Shown: in pieces, positions 1 to 11,696 of the stretch
Position numbering within the stretch: the first letter of the stretch is position 1
How the letters are laid out: each line of letters begins with the position of its first letter
Origin: Bagarius yarrelli
Lineage: Eukaryota > Chordata > Actinopteri > Siluriformes > Sisoridae
Direction of reading: 5' to 3'
NCBI GenBank assembly: GCA_005784505.1
Contig: VCAZ01000005.1
Span: 129,001 to 193,000, forward strand
DNA length: 64,000 bases
The notes under the pieces: generated by a model
The model's input: the letters and a program-made list of their open reading frames with translations, nothing else
Databases searched by the model: none
Told to the model about the DNA's origin: nothing
Made by a program: the position numbers and the translations under genes

Positions 1-160
1 CTGCATTGTCCTTGGCCACAGACATATTTAGATATTAAAAGATCTGTTATTACTTTTACTCTCAGGGCTCCCTGGTGGCCACAGGGGTCCTAAGTAGTCG
101 CCTAAGTAGTTCGCCTATGATTTGGGCCGGAACATGAAATGTGCAGGTGGGAGAAGTAGC

Positions 161-930
161 CAAAATAGTTACTTAAGTAATTAGTTACTAGTTACTTCTG
201 ATCGGATTGACATGAAGCAAAACCCTGAGTTTTAAACTAGTTGGTGAGTTTTTACACGTCTTTCCTCCAAAGTCTCTCTGTTCTGATTATGTCAAACAAG
301 TTAAAGTAAAGTCTATCTTAGTCCTGTGATAGACATTAACATCACATGACCTGTCACTCAGATGGTTTTTGTTTGTTTTTTTTAGTTAACTATATCTCTA
401 TTTTTCTATCTTTTTAAAATCAGTTCCTTTAAAAAATATACTTTATTTGACCATTTAACGTGTACATGCAGTATTTAGGTTGGAATAAAATAATATAGAA
501 TCCTGTGTTGATTTTGTATGTCTGCGCTACACTAAATTTGATGTCAGTTCGTTTTGGTCACACAGCATGAATCGCATTATGTAACTATTCGTTTTGACAT
601 ATTGGTAAAAATAAATATAGTCACTGGTGATCTGCCACCGATAACACACACATCTTCCTCCACTTTAGCCATTTTCTTCCAGATAAACACGCAATAAACT
701 TAACCAGGAGATTCGTAGAAACCTCTTACGAAGCAGTTTCTTTAAAGTCTTGCAAGACTCTATTTTTTACTATTTGACAGTAATGGAGGAACGATGCCAA
801 AGTAAAGTTTTTTCACCAACAATGTACTTGCCTAACAGTAAAATTACACATTATTAAACATACTCTAATAGTAAAAGTTACCCGAAACAATTACTTAAGT
901 GAATGTAATTCGTTACTACCCAAATCTGGG
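161..930. repeat. TIR-like dispersed teleost repeat (GTAAC/TTACTTAAG ends)
   Basis: The left edge carries a near-palindromic motif rich in TTACTTAAGTAATT and the right edge carries a similar block ending in CGTTACTACCCAAATCTGGG. Read on the minus strand, the right edge starts with the '..TTTGGGTAGTAACGAATTAC..' signature of a widespread fish non-autonomous DNA repeat. The interior has no coding potential. The left boundary is weak because the end motif is nearly palindromic. Confidence 0.4.
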
Positions 931-1725
931 AACATGACAGACATATCCTAAAACACATTTTAGGCAATTTATAGTAATAATTTTAATTTATGATGTAAAT
1001 TGAATAAAACTTTGTGACAGCTTGAATTTAACTATAAACTGAACGCAGGTTTCGCTATTGTTGGGTTGTTCTATTTGGGCTGTTAAAGTGATTTTTTCAA
1101 AATTTCCACACTTTTTTTTCTCACACTGTCTACAGGATGTGTGTTTGCTTAAGGAAATGTGTTCTTTTTGTTCACAAAACTGCAAAGCAAGCTTTTAAAA
1201 ATCTAAACAATCACACAGGCACAATGAATAACATGCGATGAAACGCTGTCATTTCTGCTTGTTAAACAATTCCAGAAAGTGGCTACGTCCAAACCCACAC
1301 ACAGACACAGAAACCCTGAGATGGTGTGTGGTTCCGACATGGTATTTATTATGAGATTATGTGGCTTGGGACTGATGATGAGCCTTTTCTGTTACTGACA
1401 TGCTTTCTGACCACACTGCTGCTGTAGCTTACACCCCGAGTCGTTTTATTGCACTGCGGCTGGTGTGTTAATGTGTGATGGTGAATCCCGGAGCAGTTAC
1501 TGTGTTGCATCTGTTTATCTGCTGAAACATATAAACATCTCCTATAGAAAAGTCTTATGGGTTTCTTATTTAAAATTTAACTTAATATTGGAATTTAATG
1601 GAAATCCAAAGCTGTTTTAATAAAAATGTGTGGGTTTTTTATTTATGTGATGTTTTTTTAAACAGGCTGTATTATGTAAGTATTATTTAACACAAGCTGA
1701 TGTTGTTTTAAATGTGGTGAGGTGC
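931..1725. other. No gene seen; AT-rich unique sequence
   Basis: Only a 65-codon minus-strand open frame (988-1185) is present and it resembles nothing known to me. No repeat family was recognised. Confidence 0.5.
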
Positions 1726-2684
1726 CTGGCTGTCTATCTATCTGGCTGTCTGTTTATTGTGTATATATCTGCTCTATCTGGTTGTCTATTGTGTATATAT
1801 CTGCTCTATTTGTCTGTCTATTGTGTATATATCTCCTCTCTCTGGCCGTCTATTGTGTATATATCTCCTCTCTCTGGCCGTCTATTGTGTATATATCTGC
1901 TCTATCTGTCTGTCTATTGTACATGGTCTACTTTGTCTATTTGTCTATTGTGTATATATATCTGCTCTATCTGGTAGTCTATTGTGTATATATCTGCTCT
2001 ATCTATCAGTCTATCGTGTATATATCTGCTCTATTTGTCTGTCTATTGTGTGTATTATCTCTCTCTCTGGCTGTCTGTTGGTGTATATATCTGCTGTATA
2101 TGTCTGTCTATTGTGTATATATCTCCTCTCTCTGTTGCTGTCTATTGTGTCCTTGTATATATCTCCTCTCTCTGGCTGTCTATTGTGTATATATCTCCTC
2201 TCCGGATTGTGTATATATCTGCTCTATATGTCTGTCTATTGTGTATATCTGTTCTATCCGGCTGTCTATTGTGTATATATCTGCTCTATCTATCAGTCTG
2301 TTGTGTATATACCTACTCTATCTGTCTGTCTATTGTACATGTCTATTTTGTCTATTTGTCTATTGTGTATATATATCTACTCTATCAGTCTATTGTGTAT
2401 ATCTGCTCTATCTGTTTGTCTGTTGTGTAGATATCTACTCTGTCTGTCTCTAACTTTCTGTCTTTTGTATTTATTTACTCTGTTTGTCTGTATGGCTGTG
2501 CATTTGTTTGTCTGGCTATCTATATATCTGTCTTGCTGTCTGTCTGTCCGGCTGTCTATCTGTCTCTGTATCTCTGTCTGGCTATCTGTTTGTCTGTCTT
2601 TCTGTCTATCTGTCTCTAACTGTCTGTCTGTCTGGATGTCTGTCTGTCTCTCTGGCTGTATACCTACCTATGTAGCTATCTAGG
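1726..2684. repeat. 32-bp minisatellite grading into CTGT-rich repeat
   Basis: From about 1726 to 2450 the core GTGTATATATCTGCTCTAT recurs. Successive cores at 1761, 1793 and 1825 give an exact 32-bp period. Variants replace CTGCTCTATC by CTCCTCTCTC, and some units are shortened. From about 2450 to 2684 the sequence degenerates into (CTGT)/(CTAT)-type repeat. Because 32 is not a multiple of three, every frame shows the same Leu/Tyr/Ile/Cys-rich peptide pattern in turn. The three long overlapping frames here (up to 308 codons) are therefore repeat artefacts. Confidence 0.9.
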
Positions 2685-3433
2685 GTGGCTGAAAATGTTA
2701 CATTTTAACTGATGATTTGCATGAACATATAGCCAATTTGTAGCCAATTAGGTCTCAATTAGTTTATTTCTCTGCTTAATCACATGTGTTTAATGTGATT
2801 GTATTGTTTTGACATTTTGAATAACTTTAGGTCTTTTATTCCTGCTTTCTCTGCTCTCCCCCAAACACAGACATGTATCTCTGTCGATTCAGTGATTGAT
2901 TTAACTAACGCAGTGCAGCCTAATGTTTTGTGTTTAACTCATTTGCAACTCATTTAGCTGCACTCGAGCTGAAGAGACTTTTAACAACTACAAATGTAAA
3001 AAACCAGAAGCTGTACTAGCTGCTCGCTCAAGGCGTCCCGATGATCCAGTGTAGCTTTCGACTATCACTTTTTTATTCGAATTGATCACATCACTGCTGT
3101 CTGGCTTACACATACATTTATTTATAGTGACTTCCTGGCAGTTGGGATGTAGTGACTAAGGCTGCGAGACGCTTTACTGCTTGTGGTGCCGCTTTAACAG
3201 GTGCAACTTCAATAGAGAGAATAGATAGACAGGTAGCAATAAAGAAAGAGTGAGATGAGAAAAGGGCGAAATGAGGCTGGGTGTGAAAGAGGTGGCTGTG
3301 GTGGTGGGAGTTGTGTAGCTATGAAACAGTTATCGTTGTGGGAGGAATTATGGTAAACAGCCAACATTAGTGCAGTGGCCATAATCATTACATAACCTGA
3401 TGCTCTTCTTGAGCTCAAAAAAATTGTTAATTT
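2685..3433. other. No gene seen
   Basis: Unique AT-rich sequence. A 79-codon minus frame at 3209-3448 ends in the CA repeat of the neighbouring SINE and is not credible as a gene. Confidence 0.5.
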
Positions 3434-3642
3434 CACACACACACACATACACTCCTATGAAAAATTTAGTTTAGAGTCACCAACATACATTTTTTACACG
3501 GGTTTTTGGCGTGGCGTACCCGGGAGTAAACCCAAGCAAGCACGCTGAGAACATGCGAACCCCACACAGAAAGGCTCCTGCCCGGAAATTAAACCTGGAC
3601 ATTCTTGCTGTGAGGCAAGACCACTAAGCCACCATGCTGCCC
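3434..3642 (-). repeat. 5' half of the long SINE-like family (GCACGGTGG type), minus strand
   Basis: Read on the minus strand it has the head GGCAGCATGGTGGCTTAGTGG, which resembles a tRNA A box. It then carries the CTCACAGCAAGAA block, a degraded B-box region and the CACACAGAAAGG/AACATGCGAAC blocks. The order matches the fuller copies at 5450-5806 and 49949-50301. The 3' half is missing. Confidence 0.75.
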
Positions 3643-3734
3643 TTTGTTTCACCATTTTAAGTACTTGCATTTCATGACTTTAGTATAAACTTAATGACAG
3701 GCGGCAAGTAGGTCACTTATCTCCAGAATCTGAT

Positions 3735-3998
3735 TCCTGTCTTCGCCCTTTCTGCATGGCACATAGTTTACATCGCATTTGATCACCGTCACTGCAAACC
3801 TCAACATCATTTAGCTGTAACAAACAGACACCCGGATAAGGATGGGTTCCTTCTTGAGGCTAGAGTTTTTTCCTTGCCACAGTCAACACTGTCTTGCTTA
3901 TTATTAGCGACAAACTAACACTTCATTCCTTTTTTAATTCTAACTGCATTATTATATCAAGTGCTATACGAATAAAAATGAATTTAATTAAATTAAAT
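3735..3998 (+). repeat. Teleost dispersed repeat with GCTATACGAATAAAAATGAATT tail
   Basis: The blocks 'GGATAAGGATGGGTTCC', 'TTTTTTCCTTGCCAC' and 'AGCGACAAACTAACAC' and the tail 'AAGTGCTATACGAATAAA' occur in the same order in the copy at 55286-55628. The simple poly-AATT tail suggests a retroposed 3' end. The family name is not known to me with certainty. Confidence 0.65.
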
Positions 3999-4084
3999 AC
4001 ATGTTTTTCATCCAGGTCTAAAACATGTTGAAGTTGATTGGCATCTCTGGATTGTATGTAATGTGTAACAGTGCACTGTGATGG

Positions 4085-4370
4085 GTAGGGCATACGTACC
4101 ACATGATACGATACTGTACATATCACGATAAATAGGTCACGATACGGTATATTACAATACACTGTAATGCAACGAAATGAGTATAACAAAATGGGTAAAA
4201 ATAGAACAAATACAAAGCCGAAATATTATAATGAAATATTAACGTAAATGTAAATCAGTTTAAAGCGTAATTTGTATGTATATCGATAGAAGAAGTTAAA
4301 ATATCAATACACTATCGAGAAAAAATATAAAACAATAATAATAATTGTATAAATGTTTACACGGCCCTAC
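4085..4370. mobile_element. Small inverted-repeat MITE with GATACGATA core
   Basis: It begins GTAGGGC and ends GCCCTAC, a perfect 7-bp inverted repeat. Just inside are GATACGATA, CACGATA and GATACGG repeats, and a facing TATCGATAGA...ACTATCGAG region on the right. This resembles common hAT-type MITEs of fish. No clear target duplication is visible, so the exact ends are tentative. Confidence 0.45.
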
Positions 4371-5449
4371 TGTTGGTTCAGCATTCTGTTCAGGGAAGCC
4401 CCTACCATGTGTACCGTATCCGCTAGGCTAGAGTCCAGTTTCCCTTGTGTTAAATAAGTGCTAAATAAATAAAAAGGATGATGAAATGTTTTTGTTTATC
4501 TGTTAAAGTTGCAATATTTTATAGTATATTGCAAAAGCTTTAATACTAAATATGAAACCAAACTTTCACAACATAAAAAAAAAAAAGATTTTCAGAAGTT
4601 TTTTATGAACTTTATGCTACATTAAATGTGTATACAGAGAATCATGAATTATGTGACTCTACGTAGATATTGTAGGAGTAATAACTGACCTCGGTGTCGA
4701 TTAACCCTTACCCTCTATACATTTCAAAGGAGTAAGATTTTTACACAATACTTACACTTTTACTGCAGTTTTTACTTTTTTCATATATTTATATTTAGTC
4801 AGAGGTGAAAAAAGTACAAAGTGTTTGTTTTATATACAGATAGTGTGCATGAACGGCCAGTGGGAGACCTTCTGCCCTGATCTTTGCTGGAAATGTGTGC
4901 TCCAATGCAACATGAAATTATTGACTGCAGTGTGGTGAGACTGAACTTGGTTAAAGGAAACAGTGATAAACAGGAAACAGTACCTATCAGGCTCAGCTAT
5001 CGGTTGTTATGAATAGGAAAGAACTGTACTGTACTTCTTACTCTAGTAGGGGGTTCTTTATACTTTTTATGGAAAAACAACAAATAAATTTTAAAAGTGT
5101 GCAATCTTATATTAATAAATCATAAAAAACAGGCATGTCTAAAAAAACAACCCAAAATGGCTTTTATAACACAGGATGGTGCAAAAAAAAAATCCAGTAA
5201 GTGTTGATTCTGTTACCTTTTTAGAAAAAGACAATACTGTTCTATAAATAGATAAAATAAAACACAATTTTGCATGTCATGTATCAAGAAAACATTATAT
5301 AGAAGACCAGGAAAAAAAGAAATGCTGGCTTTAGAGATGATATATTAAAGGTACAATAAGTGAATTCAGATGTTTGTCTTTAGAAAAGTTTTTTGGTCTT
5401 CTGGTTAAAAGACAATTCAAATCTCAATAGCAATCATTAATTTAATTGG
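4371..5449. other. No gene seen
   Basis: AT-rich, low-complexity sequence. A short CAGAGGTGAAAAAAGTAC motif near 4800 looks like the end of the same GTAAC/AAGTAC repeat family seen at 29.8-31.4 kb. Nothing else was recognised. Confidence 0.45.
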
Positions 5450-5806
5450 ACAGCACGGTGGTTTAATGATTACCACATTTGCCTCACAGCAAGAAGGTCC
5501 TGGGTTCAATTCCCGGACAGCTGTCTTTCTGTGTGGAGTTTGCATGTTCTGGGTTTACTCCGGGTTCTCAGGTTTCCTCCCACAGTCCAAAAACATGTAT
5601 GTTAAGTTAACTGATGATTCTAAGTTGGCCATAGGAGTTAGTGTGAGTGTGTGTGGCCCTGTGATGGACTGGTGACCTGTCCAGGGTGTCCCCCTCCTGC
5701 CTCTCACCCTTTCAGAGACGGCTGGGATAAACTCCAGCAGATCCCTGTGACCCCAAATTAGGGAATAAGCGGGTATAGAAAATAAATGACTGAATAAATA
5801 AATCTT
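5450..5806 (+). repeat. Near full-length long SINE-like element
   Basis: It starts GGACAGCACGGTGG, has an A-box-like segment and the B-box-like GGGTTCAATTCCC, and continues through CTTTCTGTGTGGAGTTTGCATG and CCTCCCACAGTCC (written here in part). It ends with CTGTCCAGGGTGTCC, AGACGGCTGGGATAAACTCC and a GAATAAGCGGGTATAG block with an AAATAAATGACTG tail. The tRNA-like 5' end and simple 3' tail fit a polymerase III retroposon. A 69-codon frame at 5466-5675 is part of the element, not a gene. Confidence 0.85.
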
Positions 5807-7097
5807 TATATGTATTTATATATATTGTTTGGAAGGTGTAGGACCAAGAAATGTTCGAACCAATCAGAATGTTTGGTCTGACTATGCATGTCAAGGTATT
5901 GGAGTATTATTGTCTCTGTCGTCTAGTCTGTGCACAGTCATATTTTCAGGAGGCGTTGGACGGCGAGGGTGTAACATACACTTTCAGTGCTATCAGGCTA
6001 CAGTTAGCATTTTCCAACATGTTCTACTACACCTTCCTGTCTTCAGAAGAGCTGTGGCAAATTCTTTGAGATGCTTTTACAAACTTGCCACCAAACTCTT
6101 TCAAAATTTGCACAAATTCTACCTGAGGCTACCGGTGCATTTTAATGCAGCTGGTTGTCACTATATATATATATATATAGTAAATTTATAACTTTTTAAG
6201 ACATTTTAAATACTTAAAAATAGTTTTTAGGACAAAAATAGGACAAAAATGTCTTCTGTTATTGTTTATTATGGGTTTTATTTGTTTATACAACTTTTTT
6301 GTTCTGTATAAAGGTTGCCAATTATTCTTGAGGGCACTGTGGATAAAATTGAGATATAGATGTAAAACAACCTTTTATAATGTTATAAAAAAAGAGTTAT
6401 AACTCATAGCTCACAGCTGCAGGATATGGTCAGCATGCCAGGATATATTATCCTTTACAATGAGCTTTCAGAAATGCTAATTAAGCCACATAAATCAGTT
6501 ATATGCAGGGCTTGGATTATAAATCAGCATATAACAGGTGCATTTATCAAAATTCAGTGGTGAGGCAGAAGGTCAGAGCACACCTCTGCTGTGGGCTCAC
6601 TGATTACTCAGCACCAGCCGAAGAACCCGTTGCCTACATCAACCCACCCCCCACCTGCAGTCGAGTAATGAGTGTGAGTGTGGTTAGGAAACTGATGCCA
6701 AGCTACTCATCTGTTCAGGCTGAGAGAAGTAAAGGATTTCTAGCTTTGGATTTGTTGTCCATGATGTTCCAAGGATCATAAAAAAAAAGCAATATAGACG
6801 TCCAGCAGGCCATGTGATCTTGTATTCAATAAGCGGAAGGAAATCGAATAGACACTGAGTGGTGTGATATGAGCTTTATTAGCATTCTTTTGTTCTGGTC
6901 TGTTGATCTATTTTAGGCAGGACATGGTGAGGAAGCTGGAAAAATGGCCAACAAGTAAATTATGAACTTCTTCAGAAAGTTACGTACTGAGTTTATGTTA
7001 AGTTATGAGCAGTGTCATTCTAAAACAAAGTTTGCTTCCATTGAAGGATATTTGTAATGCTACAGCATGCAGAATTATACAATATAATCGTCTGCTT
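5807..7097. other. No gene supported; contains a 120-codon open frame
   Basis: The frame at 5829-6191 is the longest non-repetitive one in this part. Its product has no motif I recognise, it overlaps another frame, and it ends in a (TA) tract encoding Tyr-Ile repeats. A (TA)9 microsatellite lies at 6162-6179. A 92-codon frame at 6503-6781 is equally unsupported. Confidence 0.45.
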
Positions 7098-7250
7098 ATA
7101 TTTACATTTACAGTATTTGGCAGACGCCCTTGTCCAAAATGACATATTTATCTCTATCTTTTTTTTTCTAGTAAAACTAAGCAACTGGGGTGCTGGGAAT
7201 TGAACCCTGATTTTTTATATTAGCTAAATAGCTTTGCTACATTTGGGGTA
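7098..7250 (-). repeat. tRNA-SINE fragment, minus strand
   Basis: On the plus strand the tail reads TTTACAGTATTTGGCAGACG, followed by CTAAGCAACTGGGGTGCTG and GGGAATTGAACCCTGA. The last is the B box in reverse complement. The A-box end is degraded. Confidence 0.75.
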
Positions 7251-8151
7251 AACAGATTGGAGAAAAAAAACACATAATGGAAAACCCATAATATGCTGTT
7301 TTCGCACGAACACTTCCTGTTTTGCACATGAAATTTCAATGCCACTACATTATGGTAACTATGTTGCACTACAGTAAATCGTCCTCACTTTGGCCGGCAC
7401 TCTGTTATGCATCTGTCCTTTAGGGTATTTGTATTGTTTATTTACATATTTTATTCTTCAGTGCTTAGCTCTGTTTGTTTTTTGTGTATTTTTGTGTTTT
7501 TATGTAGTCCTAGAGAGAAACGTTTGGCTTCACCTGACGATGGGTTAAATGACTGAACCCTGGTCTGCTATAAGGCAGGAAATCTTTTCCAAATGATTCT
7601 TGGTTCAGATTGTTACTGCTAGGTACATGTTTTTTGTTCTCCCTGTGCTTTGGAGTTTTCTTCCCAGATCCAAAGACAGGCATGGTGGATTGGTTGTGTG
7701 AAAGGGTTTATGCATGTTGATGCGATTGCTTCCATGATTTCCACAACCCTGCAAAGGATAAATGATTCAGAAAATTGATAAATGGATTTTGTTTTTTTAG
7801 GAACCTTCAAAAAAGTCAAGACCCAAACATACGACGTTTTTTTTTTGGTCATACCGTAGTTGCACATCCTGTTTACCAAGCATATTGTTCTACACTATAT
7901 TAGTTGTGTGCAATGGTTGCCACAGAAACTCCAGACCATACTCAAGCCTGCCGAAAAATACTGCCCTTGGATTACACATCCTCACTGGAGTGGAAAAACG
8001 AGGTGTAAACTCCATAAAACTCCCTAAATCACACACTTTCTTTATGCTGTTAACTGTATTTTAATAGCATGATGTCATGATTGACCTGCCTGTACCTACA
8101 TAAAACTGTTTGTACTGTCGTGTCTGTTGGTTTATTTACTGTTCTCAGTAA
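7251..8151. other. No gene seen
   Basis: Unique AT-rich sequence. Open frames are below 90 codons and show no family motif. Confidence 0.5.
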
Positions 8152-8197
8152 AGTCCCTCTGGATAAGGACGTCTGCCAAATGCCATAAATGTAAATG
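8152..8197 (+). repeat. 3' tail of a tRNA-SINE
   Basis: TCTGGATAAGGACGTCTGCC is followed by AAATGCCATAAATGTAAATG, the family's 3' end. No tRNA-like head is attached. Confidence 0.75.
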
Positions 8198-9084
8198 ATT
8201 TAAAATCAGTGTAAGGCTTTTCTACCTACTAAATCTAATATTTCTTTATATCTTGACCTCCTGGATGTCAATCCCGGTTATAAAATCTCACTTTAATCTT
8301 AAATTAAAGGGATTGTTACTTCTTTAACATTAACCTCGACCGTAAACCGATATGGAAAGTTTAGATAAGTTTTGTCTAGATGTCAGATCATCATTTAAAA
8401 TAAACATCTGTTTAAACCAGTGAGACCACTAAGAGCGAGAGAGAGCAGAGACGAGGCAGAGATAAGGCCAGATGTTGTTAATACAGGTTAATGATAAGGT
8501 AGAAGAATGTGTCTATGAGGACAAATGTGCCATCTGTTCATAGCATGTGTGACTCTGTCCTACAACAAACCCAACACAGGCAATACACTGTGCTTCGAAG
8601 GACAGAGCAACAGGTCTGAAGGATGAAATTAAATTGGTGCTTTTTACCAATTCTATGACCACTTAGCGCACCTCTTCTCCTGAATACTAACTATTCTAAC
8701 TCCTAACTAACTAAAACTCATTGCACTTCACTATATAAGACCTGTCTGGTCTTGTTTTCCACTTGCAAATTTATTAGACTCTCTAAGCGTATTTTCTCAG
8801 TCCAAGCGACAAACTCCTTCTTTTACAGCTTTTTCCTACCTCCATTTTCCAAATCTGCTCCAATGTCAGCTTCTCTCGCATCTGGTTTCTCAGCTCCTGG
8901 TCCTGTTCCTCCTCTCCTGAACTTCTGGTCCCAGCTATCTACGCTAAAGCTACTACAACCTCGTATTCCTAGTTATCTATTTCTCTAATAAGCTTGCCTT
9001 TTGCGGCTTTACTATCTACTTCTCCAGTCTGGTGTATCGTTACATACCTACTGTTTAGTTTATTAGATAATCCATTAGATGTTT
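8198..9084. other. No gene seen
   Basis: A GAGAGAGCAGAGACGAG run occurs near 8434. The rest is unique sequence with no supported feature. Confidence 0.5.
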
Positions 9085-9316
9085 TTGTTGGGACACCTGA
9101 CCATCACCTTCATATGTGTAATTTGAACATATTAAAGATTTAGTCTCACTCTTGCTCCTATTATAGCTCCATTCTTATTGAAAGGCTTTCCATCAGATTG
9201 TGGAGCATGGCTGTTGTGATTTGTCCATTTAGCCACAATAGTATTAGTGAGATCAGACACTAATGTTGGGTGAGGAGGTCTGGGGTGCAGTTGGTGTTCG
9301 AGTTCAATGGGGTTGT
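9085..9316 (-). pseudogene. Tc1-like transposon relic, left part
   Basis: The sequence GGGACACCTGACCATCACC is the end signature of a common fish Tc1-like element. It is followed by GGCTTTCCATCAGATTGTGG, TTAGTGAGATCAGACACTAATG and TTCAATGGGGTTG, in the order expected for the reverse complement of the transposase 3' half. Stops and indels destroy the frame. The element resumes at 9811. Confidence 0.75.
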
Positions 9317-9810
9317 AAAAAAAAAAAAATCCTGTCCCATCCCAATGCTAGAACAATAACTTTCATTCCTTTTCACTCCCATGTTATGCTTTTTGGCCGG
9401 AATCTAAAGAAACCGCCGGTTGCTATGAGCGTAATTCTTTGCATCTGTAATTCTGAAGGCCACTCTTGTCTGAGGCGGAATGGTGTTTACATGTCCTGCA
9501 GCTGGTATATGGCGTTACTTCATACCGCCTAGAAAAGTCAGTGAGCACAAATGAGGTTTCCCCACGTTATTTTTTTAAGCATTGTTTGATGTCTGACTTC
9601 ACTTTAATTATGATTTTCATGTCTACAAACTGCATGGAGAAACCGCCTTCTTCTCTTTATATTATAAGTAGTTAACATTGGCATCAAAATTAAAAACTTT
9701 ATATACAGTGTATATAAAGGGTAATTACGATTCCTGGTACTGCTTACTTCTGCTGACTTTTTGTCCTGTTCTTTTAATGTGGGATTTTCTGGAGAAAATA
9801 TCAGCCTCTA
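9317..9810. other. About 495-bp unidentified insertion in a Tc1-like relic
   Basis: It lies between TTCAATGGGGTTG and GTTGAGGTTAAGG, which are contiguous in intact copies of this Tc1 family. It starts with an A13 run. I recognise no family and see no terminal repeat. Open frames of 69 and 89 codons cover it without recognisable motifs. Confidence 0.5.
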
Positions 9811-9928
9811 GTTGAGGTTAAGGTTCTGTATGAAACACTTGAGTTCTTAAACTGGAACAATAACACACCATGTTTTTATGGTTTTGTCTTGCTAAAACAG
9901 GTTTGGGCCTCTAAGTTCCAGTTATAGA

Positions 9929-9929
<1 letters not shown>
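9811..9929 (-). pseudogene. Tc1-like transposon relic, right part
   Basis: GTTGAGGTTAAGGTTCTG, CACTTGAGTTCTT, CCATGTTTTTATGG and AACAGGTTTGGGCCTC followed by TAAGTTCCAGT continue the element begun at 9085. It breaks off at a TA microsatellite. Confidence 0.7.

Positions 9930-9931
<2 letters not shown>

Positions 9932-9965
<34 letters not shown>
9932..9965. repeat. (TA)n microsatellite
   Basis: Seventeen uninterrupted TA units adjoin the Tc1 relic. Confidence 0.95.
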
Positions 9966-9968
<3 letters not shown>

Positions 9969-11696
9969 TAACAATTACAGATTAATTTGAATATCTGTTA
10001 CAGTGAAGGTGATAAATACACTATGGTCATGTATGTTCATGATACTTGTTGCCTGTTTCGTAAGAGATCGTGATGGCAAAAGTTTATTTTACTTTACATC
10101 GATTTTATCAGAGTGAACTTGGACCTGTGAAGTAGCAAATCTTGCTTTTAAAGCAGTAGAAAAACAAGAAAAGTGGCCTGAGGTTGCATTAGACTTTCTC
10201 TTACCGTTTTAGGTGCACACATAATAATAAATATACTGTTTTTCTATTGCGCACTAAGGTATTTGACATAGTTTATTTCTTTCTTTTTGCCTGATGCAAT
10301 CTTATGTTAGCAGTGTTGATGTCCTCATTGAAGACAGAAAGACAGTTTTGACTTTAATAACCTCAATAAGCAACTTTTACATGATATTAATACATTAGAA
10401 ATTATTTATTCTTTTAAATTTAATGCCATTTACACATCAAGTATCAAACAGCAAAACAATATTTATTAACTGTTAAAAAAAACATGATTACTTAGTATTC
10501 TGACCAATGCATTGTAAGGAAATTCTGCTAATGCTAACGCACATTAGCAATAAAAGGAAATCGTTATTTTGAATGTTACATACTAGATTTTAATTAGATA
10601 AAACATATTAACTGGGTTGGCAATGAGACATTTGATCATGTATAGTTCTTAGTGTTATATTAAAAATAAAACATTTAAGACCAGTAAAACGTATTTGATG
10701 ATTCTACACAGAAAATATAAGAAAGAAGGGAGAAAATGTACAGAAAGCACTTTTAATATTTTTCTGAATACTTCTAAAGAACATAATTAAAAATACATTT
10801 CCGCAAGTTTGTTCCACCTTCTATACTGTGAACGTTCTGTTGTTTTTGACGATCTGGAGTGTGCATCAGTTTGTCCCTTTTTTTATCCTCCTGTTGGAGA
10901 TGTGCAGTGTTTAGGCGTTAACTTTGCCACTTGCAAAGCTGCTGTCAGTTCGGCTGGCTCAGCTGTTCCTGATGCCTCTCACCTCTTTACTGAAAACTAA
11001 AGGTGTAAAAGAGAAGAAACTGCAATCTTTTTTACCTTTCAGCGCTCTGACTGAGTTTTAGCTTTTAGCTATCACAGTGTAAGCAGATGTTGATTGTCTA
11101 TAAACAGATGTCTAATGTTGATTAATGAATAATACTCATTCATCATAAAGCTGTTTATATATATTTTTAAATAAAAAGTCATCAGAGCGATATTCATGCA
11201 AAATGTTCATCAATCATCTACATACAAACCATCAGAAAGTTATACGACAAGAAATAATCTGACGCTATAATCTGAAGCTCTATATTATGATGTGCTATTT
11301 ATTAGCAACTTACACATACACTACTGAAGTTAAAGAAAATAAAGCTTTTTTGGAAGGTGGTATCTAATCTAATTACATGTATAATAAATTGATGAAGCAC
11401 TGAAATACCTACAAATACTATAGAATACCTAACCCTTCAAATTAACAGCTCTAATGGTGTTGATTGTATTAATTAACTTATTTTAATAAAGGATAACAAA
11501 TAACAGTAAGGACTTATTCAAAAGGAAAACATGAAATCATGGACACGGGGACAAGTTTTCTGTGATTTCATGTTTAATGTTTGCTGTAATGGTCTTTAAT
11601 GTCCATGTTTGCTGACCTACAGTATTTCTTTAGATTATTTAATTCAGAAGAAAAGAGGAAATATTTATAGCTGATGTAGCATGTGTCCCGTACAAT
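9966..11696. other. No gene seen; AT-rich unique stretch
   Basis: 1.7 kb without recognised repeats. The GC-richer part near 10800-11000 holds a 63-codon frame with no known motif. Confidence 0.5.

Noticed and set aside
1714..2683. Long overlapping plus-strand open frames up to 308 codons, Leu/Tyr/Cys-rich and membrane-like
   Set aside because: They are translations of a 32-bp minisatellite. The same peptide pattern appears in all frames, with no signal of selection or independent domain.
5829..6191. 120-codon open frame
   Set aside because: No recognised domain, no splice or promoter context, overlaps another frame, and its end is encoded by a TA repeat.
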